Source: Chitinophagaceae bacterium (GTDB taxonomy: Bacteria; Bacteroidota; Bacteroidia; Chitinophagales; Chitinophagaceae). Taken from it: 64,000 nucleotides of DNA. The notes below the pieces were generated by a model. The model was not told the DNA's origin, did no database searches, and saw only the letters and a program-made list of their open reading frames with translations. The position numbers and the translations under genes were made by a program. Below, piece by piece: positions 23,347 through 32,491 of the stretch; within the stretch, counting starts at the first letter, position 1, and every line of letters begins with the position of its first letter. The stretch is taken from the NCBI GenBank assembly GCA_016786845.1, contig JAEUVB010000023.1, positions 1-64,000 of the forward strand. Direction: 5' to 3'.

Positions 23347-25041
23347 TTACATCTTCAGAAATTGTTGTTGAAATAATTCATTTCCAATTTTTACCTTCAA
23401 AACATAATATCCCTGAGCGAGCAAACTGAGATCATAGACCTTGTCGACTCCGCCGGCAGGAATGATTTCAGCATATTGCTTACATATTCGACCGGTCATA
23501 TCCACAATTTGAATTCCTGCATGCATGTCTTGTTCTGACATGAATTGTACACCCAATTCCTGATAAACCGGATTATTCCGAAGCGTCATGTAGGGATGTG
23601 GGCTTGCGCTGAACAATTGTATGACATCAGAATAAATGGCTTCATCATCGTTGGAAATCACTTTCAACCGGTAATAAACGCTACCAAGAATAGGCTCAGA
23701 ACGATCTATAGCTTCATACTCCGTTAAACCGGTACAAAATCCTGCGGCTTCATAAGTACCGACTGTCGAAAATGAGGCCCCATGACTTGATCTTTGCAAC
23801 TCAAATGATTTGATATTTTCTTCTTGCTGTGTCTTCCACTGCAGATGTGCATAGGCCCCGTCCATTGCTCCCGTAAATGAAATCAGTTTAAGCGGGAGCG
23901 GTAAATTGTTTGTGCGTGTATACCATATTGGCGAGGTGACGATTTTCTTTCCACTAATGGTTATAATTGCATAATAATACCGTGTACTCTGACTGGCTTG
24001 AGAAAAATTACTGAAATTCAAACTATCTAAGGTACTTGAGGCCACTACGACCGGAAGAATACCACTACCCTGCACGCCACTATATAATTGTATGGAAGTG
24101 ACTACATCGGCCGCATTGGTATCGGTAACTGCAATATGAATTTCAGGCGCTGAATTCCCATTTATTATACTTCCCATCATTTGTCCATTTAAAGTGAAGC
24201 TGACACGAGCATTAAAATCTTCGGAAGCATAAAAGTGCATGCTGCGAATGGCCTGAAAGAAATCTGTTGGACTGAGTGAAGGTGAAAGCACAACCAGTCT
24301 ATTTTGTGATGCTCTTCCAAAGGTGGTATTGTGATTGTCATTATCCATGGAAGCACCGATAAAATATCCATTGGCAAGATATCGGTTATAATCGTATAAA
24401 TGTGCCAATGACGATGGAGGGTTGCTGTAAGTTGTATCTAAAGAAAATGCCGGGCCATTGGCAATGGCAGAACCTACAATAGCAGAATCCGCCATTGCAC
24501 TATATGCTGTATTTCTGAGGTTATTAAAATCATTTGGATCCGGATGAGCGAGGGTCGCAAAGGCATTATTACCATGACGATTGATCAGTCGGAAAAGTCC
24601 ATCCGTTCCACTATAATTCCCTTTCTCACAGAAAATATCATAATTCTGAATACCGCCAACAGAATCCCAGCCAATCAAACTATCAACGCCATAAACCAGC
24701 ACATGCCCTCCGGTGGAAATTGTCCCCCACTCCATGCCATATAGCGCTAAAAAATTTGAATTACTGGCTGCGGCTGCCTGACTCAAGCCTAACTGGTAAT
24801 TCCCAAGCAGCATTCCGGCATCATTGTGATTATGATCTGAGATACCCAAAAAATCCATGCACATTGAATTTTGTGCGTAGTTAAAGTCGTCGGCAGGAGT
24901 TGTACTTCCTGAGGATACAGAATCCTGATTACCATCAGAATAGGACGAATGTGCATGAAGATTCCCAAAATAATAATTCAAGGTTTGAGCCTGAAATCGA
25001 ATGGGAAGGAACAAAATTAAGGACATAAGGATGCGATACAT
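23347..25041 (-). CDS. Secreted PHP-domain protein with T9SS type A sorting domain
   Basis: A 564-aa protein with a signal peptide (to Q-A-Q-T near residue 20). The PHP metallohydrolase-like domain (about 22-310) shows N-L-H-A-H-S-S-Y-S-D-G, S-D-H-N-H-N-D and A-H-P-D-P-N-D, the metal-ligand pattern of CehA/McbA-type proteins. A type A sorting domain ends the protein (about 490-564: G-V-Q-F...V-D-M-T-G-R...Q-G-Y-Y-V-L-K-V). It should act at the cell surface as a phosphoesterase-like enzyme; the substrate is unknown. Confidence 0.87.
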   Translation of the reverse strand: MYRILMSLILFLPIRFQAQTLNYYFGNLHAHSSYSDGNQDSVSSGSTTPADDFNYAQNSMCMDFLGISDHNHNDAGMLLGNYQLGLSQAAAASNSNFLALYGMEWGTISTGGHVLVYGVDSLIGWDSVGGIQNYDIFCEKGNYSGTDGLFRLINRHGNNAFATLAHPDPNDFNNLRNTAYSAMADSAIVGSAIANGPAFSLDTTYSNPPSSLAHLYDYNRYLANGYFIGASMDNDNHNTTFGRASQNRLVVLSPSLSPTDFFQAIRSMHFYASEDFNARVSFTLNGQMMGSIINGNSAPEIHIAVTDTNAADVVTSIQLYSGVQGSGILPVVVASSTLDSLNFSNFSQASQSTRYYYAIITISGKKIVTSPIWYTRTNNLPLPLKLISFTGAMDGAYAHLQWKTQQEENIKSFELQRSSHGASFSTVGTYEAAGFCTGLTEYEAIDRSEPILGSVYYRLKVISNDDEAIYSDVIQLFSASPHPYMTLRNNPVYQELGVQFMSEQDMHAGIQIVDMTGRICKQYAEIIPAGGVDKVYDLSLLAQGYYVLKVKIGNELFQQQFLKM

Positions 25042-25178
25042 AAATAGGGATTTACGTTATCTAGTGTCTTTTTCGGAAGCAATTTACAAAGAATTGTTGT
25101 AAACACTTTTCCTGATCCATTTAAAACAGGAATATTTCCGATTAATATATCGATTGTCGCAAAAAACGATATCGCAAA

Positions 25179-25208
25179 AAAAAGGCCGTCTTTCGACGGC
25201 CTTTTTTT
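25179..25208 (-). terminator. Rho-independent terminator after the phaE-like gene
   Basis: Stem GGCCGTC/GACGGCC extended by A/T pairs (25179-25190 with 25195-25206) and loop TTTC. T runs exist on both strands, so it can end transcription from both sides. It lies about 20 bp past the stop at 25228. Confidence 0.9.
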
Positions 25209-25227
25209 TGCAACTATAAATGTTTGA

Positions 25228-26676
25228 TTATTTTTTCTTAGCTGTAGCTTTCTTCGTGGTAACCGGAGCTGAATCCAATTCCAACATGCTTTGCAGTTGA
25301 CGAACTTCTTTTTTCAGATCATAAATTGTCTGATATACTTCGTCCATTTCACTACGAGTGGCAACCGGTACGTTTGCAAACATCGTTTCCATCTGAAGCT
25401 GTACGTCCTTTTTAATTCGCAATTGCAGTGAACTTACTTCAGCCATCAATTTGCTGTATTCGTCTGTTTCAAACAGAGATACATAAGTAGCATCAGAAGT
25501 ATTCAACCACTCTTGATACAATTTCATCATGCTGTTTACATCTTCACCATTTTCGATTTTGTGCATTACGTTTTCAGCAATTTTCTCCATGACCTTGGTA
25601 CCGGTTTGATAAACCATGTACTGCATTTCTGCACTTTTCAGGTTATAGATATTCATATTGTTCAGAATGTTGTTCCAAGCTTCTGCTGTTTTTGTATCCG
25701 CATTTGGTGTCATCAGTTTCGCGAAAGGAGAAACTGCGTTCATCATTTGGCTGTAAGTATTGTTGTATTGGCTCAACATAGATGTAAACGGATTACCAAA
25801 CATATTTGGCATCATATTATTCATGCTGTTTTTCAGGTTATTGAACATTTCAGTTCCCTGAGCAGCACCATTTTTCATGGCTTCTGTATAAACTTTATTC
25901 AGGTTGGTGAAATAATCCTGAGAACCTTGTGGCATAAAAGTGAAATACTGATCCATGAATTCTTTGTATTTACTCATATCGAAAGACTGATTGAATACAT
26001 CCATATTGAATGTTTTTTCGCTCATTGATTTCAACATCGGCATCCACATTTCATAGAATTTAGCATAACCCTCGGTCATGTTGAACATGCCTTTATAAGA
26101 ATCAGCCAAAGTTCCGTTCTGGAAATTTTTAGCCAAATCGCTGTAATTGGTATTCAAGATCGTTTGAAGTTGATTCCAAAAAGCTTTAACCTGCTCTGTC
26201 GCTTGATCCATTTGAGCCTGCATATTAGACGGATTCATTGAATTCATCCAAGTTTGCATAGGGTTATTCTGGGTCATATTCCACATATTGGACATATTCT
26301 GCCAATTTTGCATTGGATTTTGGAAATTGTTGCCGGTATTCATTCCGGAAAGGAAGTTTTTGTTCATGTCCTGAATTTGAGTCGCCCAAGCTTTTTGTTG
26401 ATTTTGCCAATTGGTGAAAAAATCATTCAAATTAGTAGAAGTGTTTTTTACTTCTTCTTTTACGGTTTCAGCCTGGCCGGTCACTTTATTGATCGTCTCT
26501 TTCGTTGAATCGACTGCTTTCTTGAAGAATTCAGTTCCTTTTTCGATGGTTTCGTTCACCAGGGTATTGCCATTTGTGAATTTTTTGGTGTTTTCAACCA
26601 AGGTCTCAACAGCTTGTTGTTGAGCATCCAACATGTTTTCAAAAAAATTTTTTGAAGAGTTTGATTTGTTTGCCAT
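25228..26676 (-). CDS. phaE: PhaE-like polyhydroxyalkanoate synthase subunit
   Basis: A 482-aa, Met/Asn/Gln-rich amphipathic helical protein. The N-terminal 90 residues are phasin-like (V-E-N-T-K-K-F, then F-F-K-K-A-V-D-S-T-K-E-T). The C-terminal about 130 residues match PhaE as remembered: Y-Q-E-W-L-N-T-S-D, then L-Q-L-R-I-K-K-D-V-Q-L-Q and S-E-M-D-E-V-Y-Q-T-I-Y-D-L-K-K-E-V-R. A lysine-rich tail follows. PhaE pairs with PhaC in class III PHA synthases and sits on granules. No phaC is in the window. The divergent MaoC/PhaJ gene supports a PHA role. A phasin is the alternative. Confidence 0.75.
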   Translation of the reverse strand: MANKSNSSKNFFENMLDAQQQAVETLVENTKKFTNGNTLVNETIEKGTEFFKKAVDSTKETINKVTGQAETVKEEVKNTSTNLNDFFTNWQNQQKAWATQIQDMNKNFLSGMNTGNNFQNPMQNWQNMSNMWNMTQNNPMQTWMNSMNPSNMQAQMDQATEQVKAFWNQLQTILNTNYSDLAKNFQNGTLADSYKGMFNMTEGYAKFYEMWMPMLKSMSEKTFNMDVFNQSFDMSKYKEFMDQYFTFMPQGSQDYFTNLNKVYTEAMKNGAAQGTEMFNNLKNSMNNMMPNMFGNPFTSMLSQYNNTYSQMMNAVSPFAKLMTPNADTKTAEAWNNILNNMNIYNLKSAEMQYMVYQTGTKVMEKIAENVMHKIENGEDVNSMMKLYQEWLNTSDATYVSLFETDEYSKLMAEVSSLQLRIKKDVQLQMETMFANVPVATRSEMDEVYQTIYDLKKEVRQLQSMLELDSAPVTTKKATAKKK

Positions 26677-26743
26677 TTTGTTATTTATTTGCAGTGATGT
26701 AATGAAGTATTTGAAAGATTCAGTTAGTCGCTGAATTCGGGTG

Positions 26744-26751
26744 CAAAGGTA
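26744..26751 (-). promoter_or_regulatory. -7 element of the phaE-like gene
   Basis: TACCTTTG on the minus strand exactly matches TAnnTTTG, 68 bp before the start codon at 26676. No clear TTTG is seen at the -33 position. Confidence 0.45.
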
Positions 26752-26805
26752 CAGTCACACTGCAGTTTTACTGAAGATTTATTGTTATTAAAATGTAATA
26801 CATAT

Positions 26806-27216
26806 ATGCTCAACATTGGAGACCAATTCGAACACGAATACAGCTACACACAAGAAGATGTGAACCTTTATGCCCAAGTCAGCGGCGATGTCAACCCCCT
26901 TCACATCGATGAAGAGGCCGGCAAAAACAGTATTTTCGGACGCAACATCATCCATGGATTTTTGGGTGCGAGTGTGTTCACAAAAATCTTCGGAGCACTT
27001 TGGTATGCCGATGGACATATCTATATGAAGCAAAGTATGATGTGGATGAAGCCCATGTTTGTTGATACAACTTATAAGGCGGTCATCACCGTAAAAGAAA
27101 TTTTCCCTGATAAAAATCGTGTACTTTACGAATGCGCGGTTTACGATGTTGCCAGCGGCGATCAAACCATTTCGGGTGAAGCCCTGCTGATGAATAAGAA
27201 GCAATACGTCTGGTAG
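26806..27216 (+). CDS. MaoC-family (R)-specific enoyl-CoA hydratase, PhaJ-like
   Basis: A 136-aa single hot-dog-fold protein from the ATG at 26806. It carries the hydratase motif with catalytic Asp and His: S-G-D-V-N-P-L-H-I-D, then F-G-R-N-I-I-H-G. Such enzymes convert trans-2-enoyl-CoA from beta-oxidation to (R)-3-hydroxyacyl-CoA, the monomer for PHA synthesis. It is transcribed divergently from the phaE-like gene over a shared 129-bp region, which supports that pathway. A general fatty-acid hydratase role is possible. Confidence 0.85.
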   Translation: MLNIGDQFEHEYSYTQEDVNLYAQVSGDVNPLHIDEEAGKNSIFGRNIIHGFLGASVFTKIFGALWYADGHIYMKQSMMWMKPMFVDTTYKAVITVKEIFPDKNRVLYECAVYDVASGDQTISGEALLMNKKQYVW

Positions 27217-27310
27217 TCGTCAACGAATAAGCCATCTTCCCTTTTAGAAAGGACAGATGCTTTTTTATGCGTAATGCGCTCTGGAGTCTGCCTGCCGATG
27301 AATCGTCTGT

Positions 27311-28384
27311 TTAAAACAAGCGTAATTGCCCGGGTCGAAGTTTCACAAAGTCCGAGATATTGTATTCGAACTTTTCTTCATTCAATTTAAACTGACGGCA
27401 ATAGAGCTTAAACTGCTGTTCAATCATCTCTGCGAGATTCCCCTCTCCTTTCATGCGAACACCAAACCGGCTGTCGTTCACATCCCCGCCATGCGCGTCC
27501 GATATTAAGTTCCATACCTTCTGAGCCCGATCCGGGAAGGTCAAACTCAGCCAATCTTTAAATATGGGCCCGATGGCTCCGTTCAAGCGAACCATGGTAT
27601 ATCCCGCACTTTTGGCACCGGCCATGGAGGATCTTCGAAGGACCTCATACATATGATTGTCATTCAGTCCGGGTATGATAGGTGCATTCATCACCCCACA
27701 ATGTATCCCTTCTTTAGAAAGGGTTTCTATGATCTTTAAACGGTCGGTATACTTTGAAGTACGAGGTTCCAGTTTACGCCTCAGATCTTCATCCATGGAT
27801 GTAATAGAAGTGAAAACGCTGACCAAATTATGTTTAGCCAATTCTTGCAATAGGTCCAAATCTCGAAGGATGAGTGCATTTTTGGTGATGATGCCTACGG
27901 GATTCTTATAGTCTAAACACACCTCCAATATTTTACGGGTTATACCCATTTTTCGTTCGATAGGCTGATAACAATCCGTATTGCCGGATAATGAAATGGG
28001 TGTGGGCTGCCATTTGCGGCTGCTAAACAACTCACGCAATAACTCCGGTGCACGCCTTTTCACTACAATCTTGCTTTCGAAATCCACCCCGGCACTGAAA
28101 CCCCAATATTCATGAGAATTTCGTGCATAACAATACACGCAACCATGCTCACAGCCCTGGTAAGGATTTAAAGAATAGGCCAGGGGAATATCCGGACTCG
28201 TGACTTTGTTCAAAACCGTTTTGCCGCTTTCCTGAAAGTATTCGGTATTGATTTTTTCCTTCTCCCAATCATCTATGGCTTCAGGATGCTCTATGGCATA
28301 AGCTTCCGCATGAAAACGATTGGAAGGGTTGCTTTGTGCACCTCTGCCTTTGACCAGTTCTTTGGGTTGCTCTTGCTGTATCAT
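27311..28384 (-). CDS. PA0069-family radical SAM protein
   Basis: A 357-aa radical SAM enzyme related to spore photoproduct lyase. The 4Fe-4S cluster cysteines are C78, C82 and C85 in Y-Q-G-C-E-H-G-C-V-Y-C-Y-A-R. The barrel region includes S-G-N-T-D-C-Y-Q-P-I-E and G-I-I-T-K-N. The family is widespread, monocistronic and of unknown substrate; DNA or nucleotide repair has been suggested from the SPL relation. Full length, start ATG at 28384. Confidence 0.92.
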   Translation of the reverse strand: MIQQEQPKELVKGRGAQSNPSNRFHAEAYAIEHPEAIDDWEKEKINTEYFQESGKTVLNKVTSPDIPLAYSLNPYQGCEHGCVYCYARNSHEYWGFSAGVDFESKIVVKRRAPELLRELFSSRKWQPTPISLSGNTDCYQPIERKMGITRKILEVCLDYKNPVGIITKNALILRDLDLLQELAKHNLVSVFTSITSMDEDLRRKLEPRTSKYTDRLKIIETLSKEGIHCGVMNAPIIPGLNDNHMYEVLRRSSMAGAKSAGYTMVRLNGAIGPIFKDWLSLTFPDRAQKVWNLISDAHGGDVNDSRFGVRMKGEGNLAEMIEQQFKLYCRQFKLNEEKFEYNISDFVKLRPGQLRLF

Positions 28385-28543
28385 GGGATAAAGGTAAAGA
28401 TACGGGTATGTAATGAGTTTACGCGGTCATACAGGGCGGAATCATTCCATTAAATAACCACTGGACCGCACGCCACGACCTTTTATACAATTTAACCTTT
28501 TCATCAGACAAGTTCAACCTACATTCGCCGCATATTTTTCTAT

Positions 28544-30862
28544 ATGCCTAGTTCAAAACTTTTTTTATCCTTCCTATTTATTTGTCTTTCCTTCACTTCC
28601 TTCGCTCAAAACTTCAACATCAACGGCACGATTAAAGATGCCCGTAATGGTGAAGATTTGATTGGCGCTACCGTGAGGGTGCTGGAAATCAAAGACAAGG
28701 GAACCCGATCCAATACTTACGGATACTACGCCATTTCTTTACCCAAAGGCACCTATACCCTGGTCTATCAGTATTTAGGTTATGAAAAAAAGGAAATTCG
28801 CCTGGTTGTAAATGGCGATGTCACGACCAATATTCAGCTCAGTCCGGTTGAGAAAACAATGAAGGATGTCGTCATCAAAGCCGTTAAAGAAGACAAAAAT
28901 GTGACCCGTACCGAAATGGGTGTTATCAAACTCGATCCGCGATCCATTGAAACCGTGCCGGTATTATTTGGCGAGAAAGATATTTTAAAAACCCTGCAAA
29001 TGACCCCGGGGGTAAAATCAGCCGGTGAAGGGCAAAGCGGCTTTTACGTTCGTGGTGGTGGTGTCGATCAAAACTTAATCCTTCTGGATGAGGCTCCCGT
29101 TTACAACGCCTCACATCTCCTGGGATTCTTTTCGGTTTTCAATTCCGATGCCCTCAAAGATGTGACCTTATACAAAGGGGATATCCCTGCAGAATTTGGA
29201 GGAAGAGCCTCCTCTGTCCTCGATGTAAAAATGAAGGACGGAAATAGCAAACATTATTCTGCCTCAGGAGGTATCGGACTCATTGCCTCCAGGCTCACCC
29301 TGGAAGGCCCCATCGTCAAAGAGAAAGGCTCCTTCATCGTATCCGGTCGAAGAACTTATGCCGACTTATTTCTGAAACTATCTTCCGATAGCCTGCAGCG
29401 AGAATCGAAATTGTATTTTTATGACCTCAACTTGAAAGCCAATTATCAGGTCACCAAGAAAGATCGTATTTTCCTTTCCGGATATTTCGGTCGCGATATC
29501 TTCGGGCTCGGCAGCACCTTCGGTTTCGATTGGGGGAATACCACCTCCACCATTCGCTGGAATCATGTCTTTCATTCAAAATTATTTTCAAACACTTCAC
29601 TGATTTACAGCGATTACAGTTATCAGATCAAAGCCGGTTTTAACGATCAGTCTTTCAAGATCAGTTCCTCCATTCGCGATTATAATGTGAAACAAGATTT
29701 CAGTTGGTTCGCCAATCAAAACAACAATATCAAATTTGGGTTCAACATCATGCACCATACCTTCCGTCCAACCGTCTTTTCCGGCACAGGACTTACCGTA
29801 AGCGATACCCTTAAAAACCGTTATGCACTGGAAGGCGGTGTCTATATACAAAACGAACAAACCTTCAATGATAAAATCAGTTTGAAATATGGCCTACGTT
29901 TATCCGGCTTCGATTACCTTGGACCGGGTACCGCGTATACTTATGATAGCGCCGGTCAACAAACTTCAAAGAAAAGTTATACCAATGGTCAAACCATTAA
30001 AATGTACGGTGGTCTCGAACCCAGGATTTCAGGTCGCTATCAATTGAATGAAGTTAGCTCTGTCAAAGCATCTTACAATCGAAATTTTCAATACCTGCAC
30101 TTGTTGTCCAATTCCACCACATCTTCCCCTACCGATATTTGGGTGCCCAGCAGCAATAATGTAAAACCCCAAATCGCTGATCAGATTGCGATTGGTTATT
30201 TCAGAAATTTTAAGGATAACATGTTTGAATTTTCCGTGGAGACCTATTACAAGTGGCTGCAAAATCAAATCGATTATAAGAACGGTGCCGACTTATTTCT
30301 CAATACCGACATCGAAGCCGAACTCGAATACGGAAAAGGTCGGGCTTACGGTGCGGAATTTTACTTACACAAACAAAGTGGCCGCCTCACCGGTTGGGTA
30401 TCCTATACGCTCTCCCGCTCACTGCGCACGTTCAAAAATATCAATAATGGAAATGAGTATGCCGCGAAGCAAGACCGCATTCATGATATTGCTATTGTCG
30501 CGATGTATGACTTAACCAAGAAATTAAAGGTCTCTGCTAACTGGGTCTACAATACCGGATCGGCAGTTACCTTCCCTTCCGGGTCCTATGTAGTGGATGG
30601 CAATACCGTTCCTTACTATACCGAACGAAACGGTTACCGCATGCCGGCCTATCATCGTATGGATGTGGGCATCACCTGGGAAAGAAAGAAAACCGAAAAG
30701 CGGGAATCCAGCTGGAACTTCTCGCTCTATAATGCCTATGGACGTGAAAATGCCTATTCCATTTCCTTTCAGCAAAATCCGGATAATCCCGATCAGACCG
30801 AAGCCTTGCAAACTTCTTTATTTCGCTGGATCCCTTCTATCACTTATAACTTCAAATTCTAA
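28544..30862 (+). CDS. TonB-dependent outer-membrane receptor
   Basis: A 772-aa receptor. A signal peptide (to S-F-A-Q near 22) is followed by a carboxypeptidase-regulatory-like beta domain (about 25-110: G-T-I-K-D-A-R-N-G-E-D-L-I-G-A-T-V), a plug (about 115-235: D-I-L-K-T-L-Q-M-T-P-G-V, G-F-Y-V-R-G-G-G-V-D-Q-N, P-A-E-F-G-G-R-A-S-S) and a 22-strand barrel ending in aromatic-rich I-T-Y-N-F-K-F. It is followed after 5 bp by a DUF4249 lipoprotein, forming a two-gene uptake unit that is not a SusC/SusD pair. The ligand is unknown. Confidence 0.93.
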   Translation: MPSSKLFLSFLFICLSFTSFAQNFNINGTIKDARNGEDLIGATVRVLEIKDKGTRSNTYGYYAISLPKGTYTLVYQYLGYEKKEIRLVVNGDVTTNIQLSPVEKTMKDVVIKAVKEDKNVTRTEMGVIKLDPRSIETVPVLFGEKDILKTLQMTPGVKSAGEGQSGFYVRGGGVDQNLILLDEAPVYNASHLLGFFSVFNSDALKDVTLYKGDIPAEFGGRASSVLDVKMKDGNSKHYSASGGIGLIASRLTLEGPIVKEKGSFIVSGRRTYADLFLKLSSDSLQRESKLYFYDLNLKANYQVTKKDRIFLSGYFGRDIFGLGSTFGFDWGNTTSTIRWNHVFHSKLFSNTSLIYSDYSYQIKAGFNDQSFKISSSIRDYNVKQDFSWFANQNNNIKFGFNIMHHTFRPTVFSGTGLTVSDTLKNRYALEGGVYIQNEQTFNDKISLKYGLRLSGFDYLGPGTAYTYDSAGQQTSKKSYTNGQTIKMYGGLEPRISGRYQLNEVSSVKASYNRNFQYLHLLSNSTTSSPTDIWVPSSNNVKPQIADQIAIGYFRNFKDNMFEFSVETYYKWLQNQIDYKNGADLFLNTDIEAELEYGKGRAYGAEFYLHKQSGRLTGWVSYTLSRSLRTFKNINNGNEYAAKQDRIHDIAIVAMYDLTKKLKVSANWVYNTGSAVTFPSGSYVVDGNTVPYYTERNGYRMPAYHRMDVGITWERKKTEKRESSWNFSLYNAYGRENAYSISFQQNPDNPDQTEALQTSLFRWIPSITYNFKF

Positions 30863-30867
30863 ATCAC

Positions 30868-31686
30868 ATGTCTCATAAACTATTTTTCATACCGGCTATT
30901 ATCATCTTATTGAGTTCTTGTCAAAAGGTCATCGATGTCGACCTCAACTCGGCAAGTCCGGCCTATGTGATCGAAGCCAATTTATACGAAGGCACCCACG
31001 ACTTTCACGTGAAGGTCACCAAAACAACAAGCTACTTCAGTTCCGATGCGCCTCCGACGGTGAATGATGCGACTATCACCTTAATCGATCAAAATAATGT
31101 TTCTCATGCTGTTCCCAATACTGGTAATGGAATCTATACATTACCCGCCTTTACTGCGGTGAACAATGTTAGCTATCAACTGAATGTGAGTGCAGGCGGC
31201 AAAACATTTTCAGCCACAGCCAAAATGCCTTTGCCTACTTCCATTGATTCTTTGACTTATGAAGAATTTGGCGGCTTTGGCGGTGGACCCGGTGGTGGTG
31301 GCGGCGGTGAAAAAAACTTTCTGGTCGTCACCCATTTTCAGGATACTGTCGGCATCCCCAATTATTATCGTGTACTCGTAACAAAAAACGATACCCTGCT
31401 CAACAAACCCTTCGACTATTACCTCGTCGATGATAAAATTCGGGATGGGCAGTATTTCGACGCCCCCCTCTTTACGGCCTTTAGCAAAATGGGCGATACC
31501 CTCGATGTGGAATTATTGAGTATGGACGCCGGCGTATTTGATTATTTTAATACCCTGAGTGAAATCCTCACCAGCGATGCGAATACCAGTGCTGCACCGG
31601 CCAACCCCAATACCAATTTCAACAATGGAGCCTTGGGTTATTTTGGTGCATTCACCCGGAGCAAGAAATCCATCCGTATCAAATAA
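30868..31686 (+). CDS. DUF4249 family lipoprotein, partner of the TonB receptor
   Basis: A 272-aa lipoprotein; the lipobox L-L-S-S-C puts the acylated Cys near residue 18. The N-terminal beta domain begins V-I-D-V-D-L then Y-V-I-E-A-N-L-Y-E-G, the DUF4249 signature. A glycine run (G-G-P-G-G-G-G-G-G-E) sits near residue 143. DUF4249 genes usually follow TonB receptors of this type. The encoded protein is thought to sit at the outer membrane and assist ligand capture; this is inference from context. It begins 5 bp after the receptor stop. Confidence 0.9.
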   Translation: MSHKLFFIPAIIILLSSCQKVIDVDLNSASPAYVIEANLYEGTHDFHVKVTKTTSYFSSDAPPTVNDATITLIDQNNVSHAVPNTGNGIYTLPAFTAVNNVSYQLNVSAGGKTFSATAKMPLPTSIDSLTYEEFGGFGGGPGGGGGGEKNFLVVTHFQDTVGIPNYYRVLVTKNDTLLNKPFDYYLVDDKIRDGQYFDAPLFTAFSKMGDTLDVELLSMDAGVFDYFNTLSEILTSDANTSAAPANPNTNFNNGALGYFGAFTRSKKSIRIK

Positions 31687-31821
31687 AGCAACGGTCAAGT
31701 TCAAGGAGTTTATTTTTAGGGCGGCAGATACGCTTTCCACTATCTCGTCGAATCTTCAATGAGACCGCAATTCCGTTCACCTCATGGCCTCTGTCATAAA
31801 CTCGAATGAATGTTCATGAAA

Positions 31822-32436
31822 CTATATTGTGCCTAAATAGATTGAAATTTCCTTTTTACCCTTGGCCGTACAATACGGCATGAGTAGCTGACCAACCAAA
31901 TTCAAATAATGTTGGATCTGTTTTTCTGAACTCAAATGCTTAAAAGATACGTTAGCTTCGGACAACCAAAACCTGATGATTAATGCCATCATTGAAACGA
32001 TATACTCAATTTGTGTTTCTTCATTAAACTTCAGAAAACCGGATTCAACTAAGCTATTCATATTCTTTTTCAAAACCGCATTTCTATCCTTTTGTGTCGA
32101 TTCATATCTTGCAGCTATCAATTTGTTTTGATCAAGCAAATGCACAAAACTGAGTAACAAACATCGATACTTTACATGATTGTGAAATACCTGATTTAGA
32201 ATGTTTAGAAATTTAGATAGCGATAAATTTACTTCATCAATGACTATCTCTGCATTGAGTCGGTTCAAGTCTAAAGACAAGCGATTGACCAAATCATCCT
32301 TGGTTGGAAAGTAATAGGTAATATTACCGACTCTCATATCAAGCGTAGCCGCAATTTCCCGCAACCCTACATATTCTATGCCCCTTTCGTTGAACATCTC
32401 CAAGGCCTTGCTGACAATTTTTTCTTCTGTACTCAT
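31822..32436 (-). CDS. TetR/AcrR-family transcriptional repressor
   Basis: About 204 aa. The N-terminal TetR HTH is intact (K-I-V-S-K-A-L-E-M-F-N-E-R-G...T-L-D-M-R-V-G-N-I-T-Y-Y-F-P-T-K-D-D-L). The C-terminal ligand domain is helical and not assigned. The ATG at 32436 is preferred over that at 32451, because the upstream one lies inside the palindromic operator at 32443-32459. The gene faces away from the cupin gene and probably represses both itself and that gene. Confidence 0.88.
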   Translation of the reverse strand: MSTEEKIVSKALEMFNERGIEYVGLREIAATLDMRVGNITYYFPTKDDLVNRLSLDLNRLNAEIVIDEVNLSLSKFLNILNQVFHNHVKYRCLLLSFVHLLDQNKLIAARYESTQKDRNAVLKKNMNSLVESGFLKFNEETQIEYIVSMMALIIRFWLSEANVSFKHLSSEKQIQHYLNLVGQLLMPYCTAKGKKEISIYLGTI

Positions 32437-32442
32437 CTTATT

Positions 32443-32473
32443 TTTGGACATTGTCCAAATTTATATATTTTTG
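32443..32473 (+). promoter_or_regulatory. Cupin promoter with overlapping TetR-type operator
   Basis: The palindrome TTTGGACA-T-TGTCCAAA (32443-32459, 8-bp perfect arms) includes the -33 TTTG. After a 19-bp spacer comes TATTTTTG (32466-32473), an exact TAnnTTTG. A repressor bound to the palindrome would block this promoter directly. Confidence 0.7.
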
Positions 32474-32491
32474 TGATACAAATGATACCCT

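Noticed and set aside
25513..26028. A 171-residue open frame on the plus strand opposite the phaE-like gene
   Set aside because: It is antisense to a gene with clear PhaE features and is His/Phe-rich with no motif; it is a shadow of the Met/Asn-rich coding strand.
26788..27204. A 138-residue open frame antisense to the MaoC-like gene
   Set aside because: The opposite strand carries the hydratase motif at full family length; this frame has none.
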